Of a stretch of DNA of 6,009 nucleotides, positions 5,770 to 6,009 are shown in pieces. Position numbers and translations under genes: made by a program. The stretch is taken from NCBI GenBank assembly GCA_003557565.1, contig PWOG01000159.1, positions 1 to 6,009 on the forward strand. The letters are read 5' to 3'. The notes beneath the pieces are model-generated. The model made no database searches. It was not told the origin of the DNA and worked only from the letters and a program-made list of their open reading frames with translations. Source of the stretch: Desulfobulbaceae bacterium. Its GTDB lineage: Bacteria; Desulfobacterota; Desulfobulbia; Desulfobulbales; Desulfurivibrionaceae. Each line of letters starts with the position of its first letter. Within the stretch, counting starts at the first letter, position 1.

Positions 5770-5790
5770 GATTGGCAGACACCGTGGAAT

Positions 5791-6009
5791 TCAGGTACCT
5801 TCTGCCATGGCTTGATAACCCTCAAGCAGCAGCCGCCAGTCATCTTCGGCGAAGTAAAACGGGGAATGACTGTTTTTTATTTTGCGCAGCGAACGCAACA
5901 GGCGCTTGAGGTTCTGCTGCGGCCCCAGCCCTGCCCGGAGCCTTCCTTGGTCGAACTCGATGAGAAAGACTTCACCCTGGTTGTCGATCAGGATGTTGCG
6001 GGCGTTCAA
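5791..6009 (-). CDS. kdkA: Kdo kinase (3-deoxy-D-manno-octulosonate 4-kinase), C-terminal 73 residues; 5' end outside window
   Basis: The frame is open to the right edge; the TTG at 6009 is an internal Leu, not a start. The visible part begins LNARNILIDNQGEVFLIEFD, the catalytic loop of the WaaP/KdkA kinase-like family (D-L-N-x-x-N-I-L, its Asp just beyond the edge) followed by the metal-binding strand. QGRLRAGLGPQQNLKRLLRS and YFAEDDWRLLLEGY are the C-terminal lobe typical of KdkA (Q-Q-N-L-x-R-L-x-R-S). KdkA phosphorylates O4 of the Kdo attached to lipid A on the cytosolic face, an early core step in organisms with a single Kdo. One oddity is that the strand reads I-E-F-D where the family usually has I-D-F-D. 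It is the best anchor for calling this an LPS core locus. Confidence 0.85.
   Translation of the reverse strand: MNARNILIDNQGEVFLIEFDQGRLRAGLGPQQNLKRLLRSLRKIKNSHSPFYFAEDDWRLLLEGYQAMAEGT

Larger units (their letters stand above)
5519..5790. other. Spacer between kdkA and the glycosyltransferase, no gene recognised
   Basis: 272 bases with stops in all three minus frames. The longest minus-strand stretches between stops are about 50 codons, low in complexity (Pro/Leu-rich) and without recognisable motifs. It contains a terminator-like hairpin near kdkA and a -10-like box nearer the glycosyltransferase, listed separately. It could be residue of a lost gene, but nothing in it proves that. Confidence 0.5.

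Noticed and set aside
1..6009. CRISPR array, tRNA or rRNA genes, phage or toxin-antitoxin genes
   Set aside because: I saw no regular direct repeats, no tRNA-like cloverleaf or rRNA sequence, and no matching protein motifs on either strand.

Overview
The window looks like part of a lipopolysaccharide (LPS) core / outer-polysaccharide cluster from a Gram-negative bacterium, probably a proteobacterium. The evidence is the 3' end of a Kdo kinase gene at the right edge, a WaaL-type O-antigen ligase and GT4 glycosyltransferases. Assignment below phylum is a guess: Kdo kinase favours gammaproteobacteria, but other proteobacteria are possible. All recognisable genes from about 330 to 6009 lie on the minus strand and read right to left.

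In the order of transcription: kdkA 3' end (6009-5791); a 270-bp spacer with a weak terminator and promoter candidate; a complete GT4 glycosyltransferase with a TTG start (5518-4397); a 25-codon mini-ORF bridging to the next gene; a PAPS-dependent sulfotransferase (4329-3673); a broken glycosyltransferase (about 3665-3381); a second sulfotransferase with a TTG start and a good -35 upstream (3265-2540); a decayed IS4-family transposase with its core deleted in frame (about 2480-2160); the O-antigen ligase (2103-727); and, overlapping it by ATGA, a glycosyltransferase N-terminal domain (730-332) whose tail comes from something else.

The left end (1 to about 430) differs. It is about 70% G+C (84 of the first 120 bases by hand count), against roughly 37-53% in lines sampled from the ligase region and near 700. 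It carries a plus-strand HEAT-like helical protein, open at the window edge, and the foreign 3' tail of the last glycosyltransferase. The two reading frames end on the same CTAG. This is either a real recombination junction at the edge of the LPS island or a chimeric assembly joint.

Taken together, one glycosyltransferase, two sulfotransferases and a ligase suggest an LPS core or attached glycan that is built, sulfated and ligated to lipid A-core. Three glycosyltransferase copies (one whole, one truncated, one decayed) plus an IS remnant show that the locus has been repeatedly rearranged. I saw no phage, CRISPR, toxin-antitoxin or other defence system. The most unusual aspects are the sulfotransferase pair, the chimeric glycosyltransferase and the in-frame transposase deletion.
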